Notes: a model not told the origin generated them from the sequence alone. A stretch of DNA of 64,000 nt from Sinorhizobium sp. A49 (GCF_002002725.1 NZ_MUNW01000059.1:62001-126000), one strand, 5' to 3'; positions 25,299 to 34,608 are shown, counted from the stretch's first letter. Program-made: numbers and translations.

Positions 25299-26483
25299 AT
25301 GAGCAAAAACTGGCGCCCGGCAACCCAACTCGTCCACGGCGGAACGACCCGCTCCCAGCACGGCGAGACGTCCGAGGCGATCTTCCTCACCCAGGGCTTC
25401 GTCTATGACACATCGGAAGCGGCGGAAGCGCGCTTCAAGGGCGAGACCGAAGGCTTCATCTATGCCCGGTACGGCAGCCCGACCAACGACATGTTCGAAA
25501 AGCGCATGTGCATGCTGGAAGGTGCGGAAGATGCGCGCGCCACCGCATCCGGCATGGCCGCCGTCACTGCTGCCATTCTTTGCCAGCTGAAAGCCGGTGA
25601 CCATATCGTTGCCGCCCGTGCGCTCTTCGGCTCCTGCCGCTGGGTGGTCGAGACGCTGGCGCCGAAATACGGCATCGAATGCACGCTGGTCGACGGCCGC
25701 GATCTCGCCAACTGGGAAAAGGCGATCCAGAAGAACACCAAGGTCTTCTTCCTGGAAAGCCCGACCAACCCGACGCTCGAAGTGATCGACATTGCCGGCG
25801 TCGCCAAGCTTGCCAACCAGATCGGCGCCAAGGTCGTGGTCGACAACGTCTTCGCCACGCCGCTGTTCCAGAAGCCGCTCGAACTCGGCGCCCATATCGT
25901 CGTCTACTCGGCCACCAAGCATATCGATGGCCAGGGCCGGTGCCTGGGCGGCGTGGTTCTGTCCGACAAGGACTGGATCAACGAGCACCTGCACGATTAC
26001 TTCCGCCACACCGGTCCGGCGATGTCGCCGTTCAATGCCTGGACCTTGCTGAAGGGCATCGAGACCCTGCCGCTGCGCGTCAAGCAGCAGACCGAAAACG
26101 CGCGCCGCGTCGCCGACTTCCTGGCCGAGCAGCCGCAGATCGCCAAGGTGATCTATCCCGGCCGCGCGGACCACCCGCAGGCTGACATCATCGCCAAGCA
26201 GATGACCGGCGGCTCGACCCTCGTCGCCTTTGAACTGAAGGGCGGCAAGGATGCGGCCTTCGCGCTGCAGAACGCGCTGCAGATTGCCCGCATTTCCAAC
26301 AATCTTGGCGACAGCAAGAGCCTGATCACCCATCCGGCAACGACGACGCACAAGAACCTGACGGACGAGGCCCGCGACGAACTCGGCATTTCCGCCGGCA
26401 CTGTGCGTTTCTCCGCCGGCATCGAGGACAGCGACGACATCGTCGAGGATTTCGCCCGCGCGCTGAAGGCCGTGAAGGCCTGA
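25299..26483 (+). CDS. metZ: O-succinylhomoserine sulfhydrylase
   Basis: This PLP enzyme (394 residues) converts O-succinylhomoserine and sulfide to homocysteine in direct-sulfhydrylation methionine synthesis. The Schiff-base lysine is K207 in SATKHIDGQGR, with YARYGSPTN (55-63) and VVVDNVFATP (179-188) supplying the cofactor contacts typical of the Cys/Met metabolism family. The SATKHxDG form and the SAM-II leader favour MetZ over cystathionine gamma-synthase. GAAGGTGA precedes the ATG. The gene is monocistronic and converges on a phosphatidyltransferase gene. Confidence 0.94.
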   Translation: MSKNWRPATQLVHGGTTRSQHGETSEAIFLTQGFVYDTSEAAEARFKGETEGFIYARYGSPTNDMFEKRMCMLEGAEDARATASGMAAVTAAILCQLKAGDHIVAARALFGSCRWVVETLAPKYGIECTLVDGRDLANWEKAIQKNTKVFFLESPTNPTLEVIDIAGVAKLANQIGAKVVVDNVFATPLFQKPLELGAHIVVYSATKHIDGQGRCLGGVVLSDKDWINEHLHDYFRHTGPAMSPFNAWTLLKGIETLPLRVKQQTENARRVADFLAEQPQIAKVIYPGRADHPQADIIAKQMTGGSTLVAFELKGGKDAAFALQNALQIARISNNLGDSKSLITHPATTTHKNLTDEARDELGISAGTVRFSAGIEDSDDIVEDFARALKAVKA

Positions 26484-26497
26484 TCCATAGCAAGCAT

Positions 26498-26519
26498 GGC
26501 CGCCCGATCACGGGCGGCC
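26498..26519. terminator. Hairpin between convergent metZ and phosphatidyltransferase genes
   Basis: A perfect 9-bp GC stem (GGCCGCCCG / CGGGCGGCC) with an ATCA loop lies between the two stop codons. There is no T tract on either side, so termination is likely but not certain. Confidence 0.55.
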
Positions 26520-26520
26520 G

Positions 26521-27171
26521 TTACTGCCTGTCGCCAAAGCTCAGACGCGCCAGCATGATGCGCGACAGCGCGGTGTAGAGGCAGACGACGGCAAACAACG
26601 TCGCTATGACTGGAAACCACGCCGGGAACAGGCAGAAGGCCAGGAAGACGGCGATCGTCTCCGTCGCCTCGGCGAGCCCGGTGGTGAAGTAGAGCGACTT
26701 TTCCCCCCGCACATCCGCCGTCATCGATCGCTTCTCGGCCATGATGGCATAGGCGAGAAAACTCGACCCGTTGACGTAGAACGAGAAGAGCAGCAACCCG
26801 CCGGCGAGCCCATTGGCCTGCGGGTCGGCGAGGATGAAGCCAAGCGGGATGGCGCCGTAGAAGACGAAGTCGAGCACGATGTCGAGGAAGCCGCCGAAAT
26901 CGGTCTTGCACGTCGCCCGCGCCACCGCGCCGTCGAGACCATCGCAAAGCCGGCCGACGATGATGAAGATGGCGCCTGCAAGATAGAATTGCCCGGCTAT
27001 CAGGGCTGCGGCAACGAGACCGAGCGCCAGGCCGGCGATCGTGACAGCATTGGCACTGATACCCCCGCGGGCGAGCGCGGCCCCCACGCGATCCAGCACC
27101 GGATCCAGATGTTTTCTCACCGCGCCATCAAGCATCAGCGCGGCCTGCCCGCCGTGTTGCAGGCAACGCAT
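26521..27171 (-). CDS. CDP-alcohol phosphatidyltransferase family protein
   Basis: This 216-residue membrane protein carries the CDP-alcohol phosphotransferase signature as DGLDGAVAR...GGFLDIVLD (about 77-103), with the DG, AR, G and two D positions all present. Such enzymes join CDP-diacylglycerol or CDP-alcohols to an alcohol in phospholipid synthesis. About six hydrophobic segments follow. The sequence lies outside the usual PgsA and PssA patterns, so the acceptor alcohol is unknown. ATG 27171 has AGGA nearby; an internal ATG at 27135 is an alternative. It is divergent from apaG. Confidence 0.85.
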   Translation of the reverse strand: MRCLQHGGQAALMLDGAVRKHLDPVLDRVGAALARGGISANAVTIAGLALGLVAAALIAGQFYLAGAIFIIVGRLCDGLDGAVARATCKTDFGGFLDIVLDFVFYGAIPLGFILADPQANGLAGGLLLFSFYVNGSSFLAYAIMAEKRSMTADVRGEKSLYFTTGLAEATETIAVFLAFCLFPAWFPVIATLFAVVCLYTALSRIMLARLSFGDRQ

Positions 27172-27246
27172 GCAATCCTGCCGTTATTCTTGACGAAACC
27201 ATCTTGCTGTAGAATACCCTGAAAGACTTGAAACAAGGTGTTGCCC

Positions 27247-27639
27247 ATGTATCGCGCGCTCACTCGCGACATAGAAGTTACGGTGGAGCCGTACTATCTG
27301 GAAGAGCAATCTGATCCGGATGACAGCCGCTATGTCTGGGGCTACCGCATCGTCATCTCCAACCACTCCGCCGAGACGGTCCGGCTGATGACGCGCTACT
27401 GGCACATCACCGACGAGAACGGCCAGGTGGACGAAGTCACCGGGCCTGGCGTCATCGGCGAGCAGCCGTTGCTCAACCCCGGCGACACCTACGAATATTC
27501 CTCCGGATGCCCGCTCGATACGCCCTCAGGCGTCATGTTCGGCCACTACAGCATGGAATCGGAAGGCGGAGAGCACTTCAACGTGGCCATCCCCGCCTTC
27601 TCGCTCGATTCACCAGGGCTGGTGCGAACCCTGAACTGA
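27247..27639 (+). CDS. apaG: ApaG (Co2+/Mg2+ efflux-associated protein)
   Basis: This 130-residue protein is a complete ApaG, a single FN3-like beta sandwich. Characteristic motifs are [58 protein letters not shown] and the closing [23 protein letters not shown]. In enterobacteria it is linked to cobalt and magnesium handling, and the same fold appears in eukaryotic F-box proteins; its function in rhizobia is unknown. ATG 27247 has AAGG 8 nt upstream; an in-frame GTG three codons earlier is weaker. It ends 7 bp from the convergent hslO stop. Confidence 0.93.
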   Translation: MYRALTRDIEVTVEPYYLEEQSDPDDSRYVWGYRIVISNHSAETVRLMTRYWHITDENGQVDEVTGPGVIGEQPLLNPGDTYEYSSGCPLDTPSGVMFGHYSMESEGGEHFNVAIPAFSLDSPGLVRTLN

Positions 27640-27646
27640 GACCATT

Positions 27647-28636
27647 CTACTGCTGACGGACTTCGCTTGCCTCGAAGCGATAGGTGGTCGAGCAGAACTC
27701 GCACGTCACTTTGATCAAGCCGTCCTCGATCGTGCTCTCGATATCGTCGGCATGCAGACCGGTCAGCACCGAACGGATCTTTTCCCGCGAGCAGCTGCAG
27801 CGATCGTAGACCGCCTGCGGCTGGTAGACGCGAACGCCGCGCTCGTGGAACAGCCGATAGAGCAGGCGCTCCGTGCCGACCATCGGGTCGGTCAGTTCGT
27901 CGGCATCGATCGTCTCGACCATGACCTTGGCTTCGGCCCAGAGATCGTCCTCGTCGAAGAGATCCTCGTTGTCGTCGCCGTCACCGCCAGAAAGGTCCGG
28001 CTGGCGCATGCGCTCCGGTGCATCCGGCAGGAACTGCGCGACCATGCCGCCGGCACGCCAGCGATGGCGCGGCTTGCCGTTCTCGTCGCGGTCGAGCAAT
28101 TCGGCAACGCCGAGGCGCACCTTGGTCGGGATCTGCTCCGACTGGCGGAAGTAGACGCCGGCGATTTCCTCAAGAGTGGCGCCATCAAGCGCAACGATGC
28201 CCTGATAGCGCTGGGTATGGGCGCCCTGATCGATGGTGAAGGCGAGAACACCCTTGCCGAGCAGTTCGTGCGACTGCGTGCGTCCGTCCTTCAAGGCCTC
28301 GGCAAGCGCTTCCTCGTTGAAGCGGGCATAGGCGCGCACCTTGTCGGGCGTAGCAAAATCGGCGACCACCAGATCCACAGGACCGTCGCTCTTCGTCTGA
28401 ACGATAAGCTTGCCGTCGAACTTCAGCGACGTGCCGAGCAACACCGTCAGCACAACGGTTTCGGCGACGAGCCTGGCGACCGGAAGCGGATAGTTGTGGC
28501 GCTCCAGGATCGCATCGAGCATCGGGCCGAGCTGAACCGCCCGGCCACGCACATCGAGGCCCTCCACCTGGAAGGGCACGACGTGATCGTCGCCGGCAAA
28601 ATCGAATTCGCCAAGTCCGGGTGCCATCTCAGTCAT
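27647..28636 (-). CDS. hslO: Redox-regulated chaperone Hsp33
   Basis: This 329-residue holdase protects proteins during oxidative stress. The C-terminal zinc centre is intact (C280-x-C282 and C312-x-x-C315), the redox switch that releases zinc and activates the chaperone. The N-terminal dimer domain contains the usual TLLGTSLKFDGKLIVQTKSDGPVDLVVADF region. An acidic insertion, GGDGDDNEDLFDEDD, lies between the domains and is characteristic of alphaproteobacterial forms. AAGGAG precedes ATG 28636; a start 12 codons upstream lacks it. Protein length is slightly above E. coli Hsp33 (292). Confidence 0.94.
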   Translation of the reverse strand: MTEMAPGLGEFDFAGDDHVVPFQVEGLDVRGRAVQLGPMLDAILERHNYPLPVARLVAETVVLTVLLGTSLKFDGKLIVQTKSDGPVDLVVADFATPDKVRAYARFNEEALAEALKDGRTQSHELLGKGVLAFTIDQGAHTQRYQGIVALDGATLEEIAGVYFRQSEQIPTKVRLGVAELLDRDENGKPRHRWRAGGMVAQFLPDAPERMRQPDLSGGDGDDNEDLFDEDDLWAEAKVMVETIDADELTDPMVGTERLLYRLFHERGVRVYQPQAVYDRCSCSREKIRSVLTGLHADDIESTIEDGLIKVTCEFCSTTYRFEASEVRQQ

Positions 28637-28819
28637 CTGCTGCTCCTTGCGTAACCCGAGAAGGCCGCGCAAAGGACATGAACATCCTCCGGCGCAGCCT
28701 GCCCGTTATCCTATTTGATCCCGCCATAAACGGATTTGTCCAGCAGGCACGTGCCGTTTTCCGGCTCCTCATGCGCTGCCTGTCGTCAGGGTAGGTCCGA
28801 TGTTTCCACCTCGGAACGT

Positions 28820-28852
28820 CCCGCATGCGGCCTAAATCGGGTCGCATGCGGG
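28820..28852. repeat. Perfect inverted repeat downstream of argF
   Basis: Arms CCCGCATGCG and CGCATGCGGG pair perfectly around a 13-bp loop, 26 bp after the argF stop. No T tract follows on either strand. It may end argF transcription or protect the 3' end. Confidence 0.5.
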
Positions 28853-28877
28853 AAAATTCAAGAGGCGAATGCGCCGA

Positions 28878-29795
28878 TCAGACGAGCCCCATGCACCAGG
28901 CGATGATCGACTTCTGCGCATGCAGCCTGTTTTCCGCCTCGTCGAACACCACCGACTGCGGACCGTCGATGACCTCGTCGGTCACTTCCTCGCCGCGGTG
29001 CGCCGGCAGGCAGTGCATGAACAGGGCATCAGGCGACGCCTGCTTCATCAGTGCCTCGTTGACCTGGAAGGGTTGGAAAACGTTGTGGCCGCGAGCGCGA
29101 TGCTCCTGGTTCATGGAAATCCAGGTGTCGGTAACAACGCAGTGGGCGCCGGCAACGGCCTGCTCGGCCTCATGGCACAGCAGGATCTCGCCGCCGTTGT
29201 TGCGCGCCCAGTTGAGGATCTTGTCATGCGGCTCGGAGCCGAGCGGCACCGCCATGTTCATGCGATAGCCAAAGCGGGCCGAACCCTCGATCAGCGAGTG
29301 AAGCACATTGTTGCCGTCGCCGGTCCAGGCGATGGTCTTGCCTTTCACCGGGCCGCGATGCTCCTCGAAGGTCATGATGTCGGCCATGATCTGGCAGGGA
29401 TGGGTGTCGTCGGTGAGACCATTGATAACAGGCACGGTCGCATGCTCGGCAAGCTCGAGAAGCCGGCGATGATCGGTGGTGCGGATCATGATCGCATCAA
29501 CATAGCGCGACAGCACCTTGGCGGTGTCGCCGATGGTTTCAGCGCGTCCGAGCTGCATCTCGGTGCCCGAGAGAAACAGGGTTTCACCGCCGAGCTGGCG
29601 CATGCCTACGTCGAAGGAAACGCGGGTGCGCGTCGACGGCTTTTCGAAGATCATCGCCAGCATCTTGCCGGCGAGCGGCTTGTCGGCGGTTCCGGCCTTG
29701 GTCGCTGTCTTTCGGACGCGCGCGTCATCGATGATCGTCCTGAGATCGGCTGCCGTCATGGCCGAAAGATCGATGAAATGTCTTGTGCCTGCCAT
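28878..29795 (-). CDS. argF: Ornithine carbamoyltransferase
   Basis: This 305-residue enzyme makes citrulline from ornithine and carbamoyl phosphate in arginine synthesis. The carbamoyl-phosphate loop STRTR (54-58) and HPCQ (132-135) are present, as is the ornithine-binding HCLPAH (261-266), which separates it from aspartate carbamoyltransferase. AGGAA lies upstream of ATG 29795; a TTG three codons earlier is less likely. It follows argD by 129 bp on the same strand, in the order argD-argF-hslO usual in rhizobia. Confidence 0.96.
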   Translation of the reverse strand: MAGTRHFIDLSAMTAADLRTIIDDARVRKTATKAGTADKPLAGKMLAMIFEKPSTRTRVSFDVGMRQLGGETLFLSGTEMQLGRAETIGDTAKVLSRYVDAIMIRTTDHRRLLELAEHATVPVINGLTDDTHPCQIMADIMTFEEHRGPVKGKTIAWTGDGNNVLHSLIEGSARFGYRMNMAVPLGSEPHDKILNWARNNGGEILLCHEAEQAVAGAHCVVTDTWISMNQEHRARGHNVFQPFQVNEALMKQASPDALFMHCLPAHRGEEVTDEVIDGPQSVVFDEAENRLHAQKSIIAWCMGLV

Positions 29796-29924
29796 CGTAC
29801 TCAATTCCTGTCCTCAGAATGGCCCTTTCAGCGCGACCGGTGTCGAAGAGTAAAAAGCGCTTCGACGCCTCGGGTTCACGCATGGACCCTTAGGAAAATC
29901 GCTGCCGATCTCCGGGTTCAAACA

Positions 29925-31124
29925 TTAGGCTGCGGCAGTGCCGCTCGCGCTTCTCACGGCTTCGGCGGCGCGCTCGATGCGTGCCAGGCCTTCGCGCGCT
30001 TCTTCGGCCGTCACCGTCAGCGGTGGCAGCAGGCGCAGCACGTTCTCGCCGGCCGGAACCGCCAGCAGCTTTTCGGCACGGATCGCCTTCAGGAGATCGG
30101 TCGAAGGGCCTTTCACCTTGATGCCGAGCATCAGGCCGTCGCCGCGGATGTCCTCGATCACATCGGGGAAACGATCCTTCAGCGAGGCGAGACCCTGGCG
30201 GAAGACCAGGGAGACGTCGCGCACGTGTTCCAGGAAACCGTCGGCCAGGATGACGTCGAGCACGGCGTTGCCGACTGCCATGGCAAGCGGGTTGCCGCCA
30301 TAGGTCGAACCGTGCGTGCCGGCAACCATACCGGCCGCCGCCACTTCCGTCGCCAGGCAGGCACCAAGCGGGAAGCCGCCGCCGATGCCCTTGGCGACCG
30401 CCATGATATCCGGGCGGATGCCTGCCCATTCATAGGCGAAAAGCTTGCCGGTGCGGCCAACGCCGGACTGAACCTCGTCGAGGATCAACAGCAGGCCGAA
30501 CTCGTCGCAAAGCGCGCGCAGTTCCTGCATGAATTCCTTGGTGACCGGGCGGATGCCGCCCTCGCCCTGGATCGGCTCGATCAGGATCGCCGCCGTCTCG
30601 TCGGTGATCGCATCCTTGACCGCGGCGATATCGCCGAAGGGCACCTGGTAGAAACCCGGAGCCTTCGGGCCGAAACCCTCGATATACTTCTGCTGACCGC
30701 CGGCGGCGATCGTCGCGATCGTACGTCCGTGGAAGGCGCCCTCGAAGGTGATGACGTGGAACTTCTCCGGATTGCCCTTGGCATAGTGGTAGCGGCGGGC
30801 AGTCTTGATCGCGCATTCGAGCGCCTCGGCGCCAGAATTGGTGAAGAACACACGATCGGCGAACGTCACTGCCGTCAGCCGGCGCCCCAGGCTCTCCTGA
30901 CCGGGAACCTCGTAGAGGTTCGACAGATGCCAGACCTTCTCGGCCTGCGCCTTCAGTGCCTCGACCAGATGCGGGTGCGCATGGCCAAGCGAGTTGACGG
31001 CGACGCCGGCGGCGAAGTCGAGATAGCGCGTGCCGTCTTCGGCGACCAGCCAGACGCCCTCTCCTCGCTCGAAACGCAACGGCGCACGCATGTAGGTGTC
31101 GTAAAGCGGCGTGGTTGCAGTCAT
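29925..31124 (-). CDS. argD: Acetylornithine aminotransferase
   Basis: This class III PLP aminotransferase (399 residues) converts N-acetylglutamate semialdehyde to N-acetylornithine. The PLP lysine is K245 in AVAKGIGGG, the cofactor aspartate D216 in [14 protein letters not shown], and the phosphate-binding region [14 protein letters not shown] (94-107) is complete. Members of the group can also act on succinyl-diaminopimelate. AAGGAGAGG precedes ATG 31124; the longer frame would read through the leader hairpin. It is the first gene of the argD-argF run. Confidence 0.94.
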   Translation of the reverse strand: MTATTPLYDTYMRAPLRFERGEGVWLVAEDGTRYLDFAAGVAVNSLGHAHPHLVEALKAQAEKVWHLSNLYEVPGQESLGRRLTAVTFADRVFFTNSGAEALECAIKTARRYHYAKGNPEKFHVITFEGAFHGRTIATIAAGGQQKYIEGFGPKAPGFYQVPFGDIAAVKDAITDETAAILIEPIQGEGGIRPVTKEFMQELRALCDEFGLLLILDEVQSGVGRTGKLFAYEWAGIRPDIMAVAKGIGGGFPLGACLATEVAAAGMVAGTHGSTYGGNPLAMAVGNAVLDVILADGFLEHVRDVSLVFRQGLASLKDRFPDVIEDIRGDGLMLGIKVKGPSTDLLKAIRAEKLLAVPAGENVLRLLPPLTVTAEEAREGLARIERAAEAVRSASGTAAA

Positions 31125-31179
31125 GGCGAGCCTCTCCTTCATTGCTATCGGCATCGATCCGCGCCCTGTTAAGCGCGGC

Positions 31180-31209
31180 AAAAAATTAAAAATGCCGCCT
31201 TGCGGCGGC
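31180..31209 (-). terminator. Terminator-like hairpin in the argD leader
   Basis: On the argD strand, GCCGCC and GGCGGC pair around a 4-nt GCAA loop and are followed by ATTTTTAATTTTTT. It ends about 55 bp before the argD ATG, so it could act as an attenuator. No arginine-rich leader peptide was recognised. Confidence 0.55.
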
Positions 31210-31412
31210 GCAGGCACTATTCCTATTTCGCAGCGCAATGTCAACAAAACCAAGCCTTGCAGTGCGGTCGGACGGCCGCGTTCCATGCGACGAAAAAATC
31301 ACGCGGCGGGGCTTGCAAAAATGCAACGCCCACCGAGCAAGTTGGGGAAAACTAGGAAATCGATTCGGCCTGATTCCGCGGACTCTTGCCACGGAGTCCG
31401 GCGGTCAGTAGG

Positions 31413-31427
31413 TTAACGTTCAATTAC
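31413..31427. promoter_or_regulatory. Near-match CtrA box upstream of gcrA
   Basis: TTAA-N7-TTAC differs by one base from the CtrA consensus TTAA-N7-TTAA. It lies among GANTC sites 118 bp before the gcrA ATG. In Caulobacter CtrA represses gcrA, which makes the position sensible. Confidence 0.5.
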
Positions 31428-31544
31428 TAGACGCATGCGGCGGAACTAGTCACCAAAAGTGTTATCGCGTTGCAGCTCCGGAGTCTGTCCGGAGCGTGGT
31501 GAGGGATTCTGTCATCGCCAACGCTGAGAACGGAGAGTGCAGAA

Positions 31545-32069
31545 ATGAACTGGACTGACGAGCGGGTGGAAAAACTGAAGAAGCTTTGGTCCGAGGGCCT
31601 GAGCGCGAGCCAGATCGCGGCGCAGCTCGGCGGCGTCAGCCGCAATGCGGTCATCGGCAAGGTTCACCGGCTGAGCCTGCCCGGCAGAGCCAAGGCTGGC
31701 GGCACCACCGCGGCGACCCGGCCGAAGCAGCGCCCGACGACCTCGGCGCCGCGCGCTCCGAACTACGCCGCGCGCGTCACAACCCGCACGGTTACCCGTT
31801 CGGCCGGCGCCACCGTCCTCAAGGAAGAGATCGAAGTCGATCTCGTTGCCGAACAGGATTTCAGCATCCGGACGGATGTGGTCGTGCCGATGTCGCGCCG
31901 CCTGGAGCTGACGCAACTGACCGAACGCACCTGCAAGTGGCCGATCGGCGACCCGCTGAAGGAGGAGTTCCACTTCTGCGGCAACGACTCCCCGGAAGCG
32001 TCGCCCTATTGCACATTCCATGCACGGCTTGCCTATCAGCCTTCCGCCGAGCGCCGCCGCGCTCGCTAA
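31545..32069 (+). CDS. gcrA: Cell-cycle regulator GcrA
   Basis: This 174-residue protein is a complete GcrA, which binds sigma-70 and CcrM-methylated GANTC promoters to activate cell-cycle genes. The N-terminal helix-turn-helix (1-45: NWTDERVEKLKKLWSEGLSAS and VSRNAVIGKVHRL) is highly conserved. A variable basic and Ala/Pro linker (48-95) and the C-terminal sigma-interaction part with TCKWPIGDP, FCG and YCTFHARLAYQP follow. The family is confined to alphaproteobacteria. AACGGAGAG precedes the ATG. A strong terminator follows. Confidence 0.96.
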   Translation: MNWTDERVEKLKKLWSEGLSASQIAAQLGGVSRNAVIGKVHRLSLPGRAKAGGTTAATRPKQRPTTSAPRAPNYAARVTTRTVTRSAGATVLKEEIEVDLVAEQDFSIRTDVVVPMSRRLELTQLTERTCKWPIGDPLKEEFHFCGNDSPEASPYCTFHARLAYQPSAERRRAR

Positions 32070-32090
32070 AGATTTCAAACAGCACATGAA

Positions 32091-32117
32091 AAAGGGGCCG
32101 CGCGGCCCCTTTTTTTG
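32091..32117 (+). terminator. Rho-independent terminator after gcrA
   Basis: AAAGGGGCCG pairs with CGGCCCCTTT around CG, and T-rich sequence follows. The A tract on the other side lets it serve the convergent phoB gene as well. Confidence 0.88.
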
Positions 32118-32130
32118 TTGGATGGTTGGC

Positions 32131-32814
32131 TCAGCTTTCGAGCGAGTAGCCGGCACCGCGAACGGTGCGGATGACGTCCGGCATGCTGGAGAAGTTCAGC
32201 GCCTTGCGCAGGCGACCAACATGCACGTCGACCGTGCGCTCGTCGACATAGATGTCATGCCCCCAGACGCCGTCCAAAAGCTGTGACCGCGAGAAGACCC
32301 GGCCCGGCGACGACATCAGGAACTCGAGCAGGCGAAACTCCGTCGGGCCGAGGCGAACCTCGCGGGTGCGGCGGTGCACGCGGTGGGTTTCGCGGTCGAG
32401 CTCGATATCGCCGCACCGCAGCAGCGTAGACAGAACTTCAGGCTTGGCACGGCGCAGCATCGCCTTGACGCGGGCCATCAGCTCGGGCGTGGAGAACGGC
32501 TTGACGACATAGTCGTCGGCACCGGTGGCAAGGCCGCGAACCCGCTCGCTCTCTTCGCCGCGCGCCGTCAACATGATGATCGGCAGGCGCTCGGTCTCCG
32601 GACGCTGACGAAGGCGGCGGCAAAGCTCGATGCCGGAAACACCCGGCAGCATCCAATCGAGGATCAAGAGATCCGGCAGGCGCTCCTGCAGACGGATCTC
32701 GGCTTCGTCCCCGCGCAGGATCGTATCGACATCGAAACCCTCGGCTTCGAGGTTATATCGCAGCAGGACGCTTAGCGCCTCCTCGTCTTCGACAACGGCG
32801 ATTTTCGGCAACAT
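32131..32814 (-). CDS. phoB: Phosphate regulon response regulator PhoB
   Basis: This 227-residue OmpR-family regulator has a receiver domain with phosphoacceptor D53 in LILDWMLPG, K103-region KPFSTPEL, and a C-terminal winged helix (about 135-225: RLGPTEFRLLEFLMSSPGRVFSRSQLLDGVWG and DVHVGRLRKAL). It activates Pho-box promoters under phosphate limitation. GGAG precedes ATG 32814 by about 10 nt; the upstream in-frame extension is unsupported. It lies last in the phoR-pst-phoU-phoB run, 198 bp after phoU. Confidence 0.96.
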   Translation of the reverse strand: MLPKIAVVEDEEALSVLLRYNLEAEGFDVDTILRGDEAEIRLQERLPDLLILDWMLPGVSGIELCRRLRQRPETERLPIIMLTARGEESERVRGLATGADDYVVKPFSTPELMARVKAMLRRAKPEVLSTLLRCGDIELDRETHRVHRRTREVRLGPTEFRLLEFLMSSPGRVFSRSQLLDGVWGHDIYVDERTVDVHVGRLRKALNFSSMPDVIRTVRGAGYSLES

Positions 32815-32864
32815 CAGGTAACGTCTCCTTACCCAGAGCATCCCGTGTTCGATGGAACAGCCAG

Positions 32865-32927
32865 AGATGCTCGAACATATAGCATCTGGAGCATTCCGGG
32901 CGTTTTCAAAGACACGCTTGAAAACGC
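32865..32927. repeat. Two consecutive inverted repeats between phoU and phoB
   Basis: AGATGCT (32865-32871) pairs with AGCATCT (32881-32887). GCGTTTTCAA (32900-32909) pairs perfectly with TTGAAAACGC (32918-32927). They lie in the phoU-phoB gap and could be mRNA processing or regulatory hairpins. Neither has a following T tract. Confidence 0.5.
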
Positions 32928-33012
32928 AGGGCTGCAGACGCGACAAAGCAGGGCCGCAACCAGAGCTGCGACCGAATGAGGTTCATTAGCAGGCACTCGA
33001 ACGTATCCGGGC

Positions 33013-33723
33013 TTAGTCCTTTACGGCGCCCAACGTCGACGTATTGTCGTCCTTCGGACGCTCGCCTTCCGGCTGTGCGCCCGTCGCCATGTAATAGATC
33101 GTCTCGGCGATGTTGGTGGCGTGGTCGCCGATGCGCTCGATGTTCTTGGCACAGAACAGAAGATGCGTGCAGGGCGTGATGTTGCGCGGATCTTCCATCA
33201 TGTAGGTCAAGAGCTCGCGGAACAGCGAGGTGTAGATCGCATCGATCTCCTCGTCGCGCTCGCGGATGCTGTTGGCCTTCTCCGGCGAGCGGGAGGCGTA
33301 GACGTCGAGAACTTCCTTGAGCTGCACGAGGGCAAGCTCGGCCAGGTGTTCAAGACCGCGTGCCAGCTTGCGCGGGATGCCGGAGCCGGCAACGGCGATG
33401 ACGCGCTTGGCGTTGTTCTTGCCGAGGTCGCCGACGCGCTCCAGATCGGAGGCGATGCGGATCGATCCCATGATCTCGCGCAGGTCGGCAGCCACCGGCT
33501 GACGCTTGGCAATGGTGATGATCGCCTTTTCGCCGATCTGGCGCTCGGCCTCATCGAGGATGGTGTCGTCGGAGATCACCTTCTGCGCCAATGCGAGGTC
33601 GGAATTGACCAGCGCGCGGACGGATTCGCCCACCATCTGCTCGGCAATGCCGCCCATCTCGGAGATGCGGCGTGTCAGGTATTTCAGTTCTTCGTCATAG
33701 GCGGACATTATGTGCATGGACAT
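33013..33723 (-). CDS. phoU: Phosphate signalling regulator PhoU
   Basis: This 236-residue protein has two PhoU three-helix bundles, each with the metal-binding E/D-x-x-x-D pattern: ADLREIMGSIRIASDLERVGDLGKNNAKR (about 80-108) and AKNIERIGDHATNIAETIYY (about 193-212). It links the Pst transporter to PhoR, keeping the Pho regulon off when phosphate is plentiful. AAGGA is suitably placed before ATG 33723. It starts 56 bp after pstB on the same mRNA. Confidence 0.95.
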   Translation of the reverse strand: MSMHIMSAYDEELKYLTRRISEMGGIAEQMVGESVRALVNSDLALAQKVISDDTILDEAERQIGEKAIITIAKRQPVAADLREIMGSIRIASDLERVGDLGKNNAKRVIAVAGSGIPRKLARGLEHLAELALVQLKEVLDVYASRSPEKANSIRERDEEIDAIYTSLFRELLTYMMEDPRNITPCTHLLFCAKNIERIGDHATNIAETIYYMATGAQPEGERPKDDNTSTLGAVKD

Positions 33724-33779
33724 AATCTGTGATCCTTGCGGGCGCGTTCAGGAAACGGGGTGAAGAGGAGCTTCGGCGA

Positions 33780-34595
33780 TCAACCGAAGCGACCCATGAT
33801 GTAGTCCTGGGTGCGCTGGTCATCCGGATTGGTGAACATCTTGTCGGTATCGTTCTCCTCGACGAGATTGCCGAGGTGGAACATGGCGGTGCGCTGCGAC
33901 ACGCGGGCCGCCTGCTGCATCGAATGCGTGACGATGACGATCGTGAAGTTGCTGCGCAGTTCGTGGATCAGTTCCTCGACCTTGGCCGTCGCGATCGGGT
34001 CGAGCGCCGAACAGGGCTCGTCCATCAGGATGACTTCCGGGCTGACGGCAACGGCGCGCGCGATGCACAGACGCTGCTGCTGGCCGCCCGAAAGGCCGGT
34101 GCCCGGCTCCTGCAGGCGGTCCTTCACCTCGTTCCACAAACCGGCCTTCTGCAGGCTGGTCTCGACGACGTCGTCGAACTCGGACTTGGTGCGGGCAAGC
34201 CCATGAATGCGCGGGCCGTAGGCGACGTTGTCGTAGATCGACTTCGGGAACGGGTTCGGCTTCTGGAACACCATGCCGACGCGGGCACGCAGTTCCACGA
34301 CGTCGATCGTCGGATCGTAGATATCGTCTTCATCCAGCGTGATCTTGCCGGTGACGCGGCAGTTCTCGATGGTGTCGTTCATGCGGTTCAACGTGCGCAG
34401 GAAGGTCGACTTGCCGCAGCCCGACGGGCCGATCAGCGCCGTCACCGTGTTTTCGCGGATGTTGAGATTGACGTCGAAAAGCGCGCGCTTCTCGCCGTAA
34501 TAGACCGACACATCCTTGCCGATCATCTTGTAGGGCACGGTGTTCATTTTCTGATCCAAGGCTTTCTCGACTGCTGCTTCTGACATGATGTTCAT
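33780..34595 (-). CDS. pstB: Phosphate ABC transporter ATP-binding protein PstB
   Basis: This 271-residue ATPase drives PstSCAB phosphate import. The Walker A loop GPSGCGKST (56-64), Q-loop ([15 protein letters not shown]), signature LSGGQQQR, Walker [14 protein letters not shown] and H-loop THSMQQA are all present. GAGGT lies 8 nt before ATG 34595; MSEAA three codons later is an alternative. The gene starts 13 bp after pstA. Confidence 0.96.
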   Translation of the reverse strand: MNIMSEAAVEKALDQKMNTVPYKMIGKDVSVYYGEKRALFDVNLNIRENTVTALIGPSGCGKSTFLRTLNRMNDTIENCRVTGKITLDEDDIYDPTIDVVELRARVGMVFQKPNPFPKSIYDNVAYGPRIHGLARTKSEFDDVVETSLQKAGLWNEVKDRLQEPGTGLSGGQQQRLCIARAVAVSPEVILMDEPCSALDPIATAKVEELIHELRSNFTIVIVTHSMQQAARVSQRTAMFHLGNLVEENDTDKMFTNPDDQRTQDYIMGRFG

Positions 34596-34608
34596 AGTAA
34601 TTACCTCA

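Larger units (their letters stand above)
31125..31544. other. Divergent argD / gcrA intergenic region
   Basis: These 420 bp hold the argD leader with a terminator-like hairpin (31180-31209), a near-CtrA box (31413-31427), six GANTC methylation sites (31362, 31372, 31381, 31394, 31481, 31505) and a perfect 8-bp inverted repeat GCTCCGGA / TCCGGAGC (31475-31495) in the gcrA leader. No gene is supported. Confidence 0.75.
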
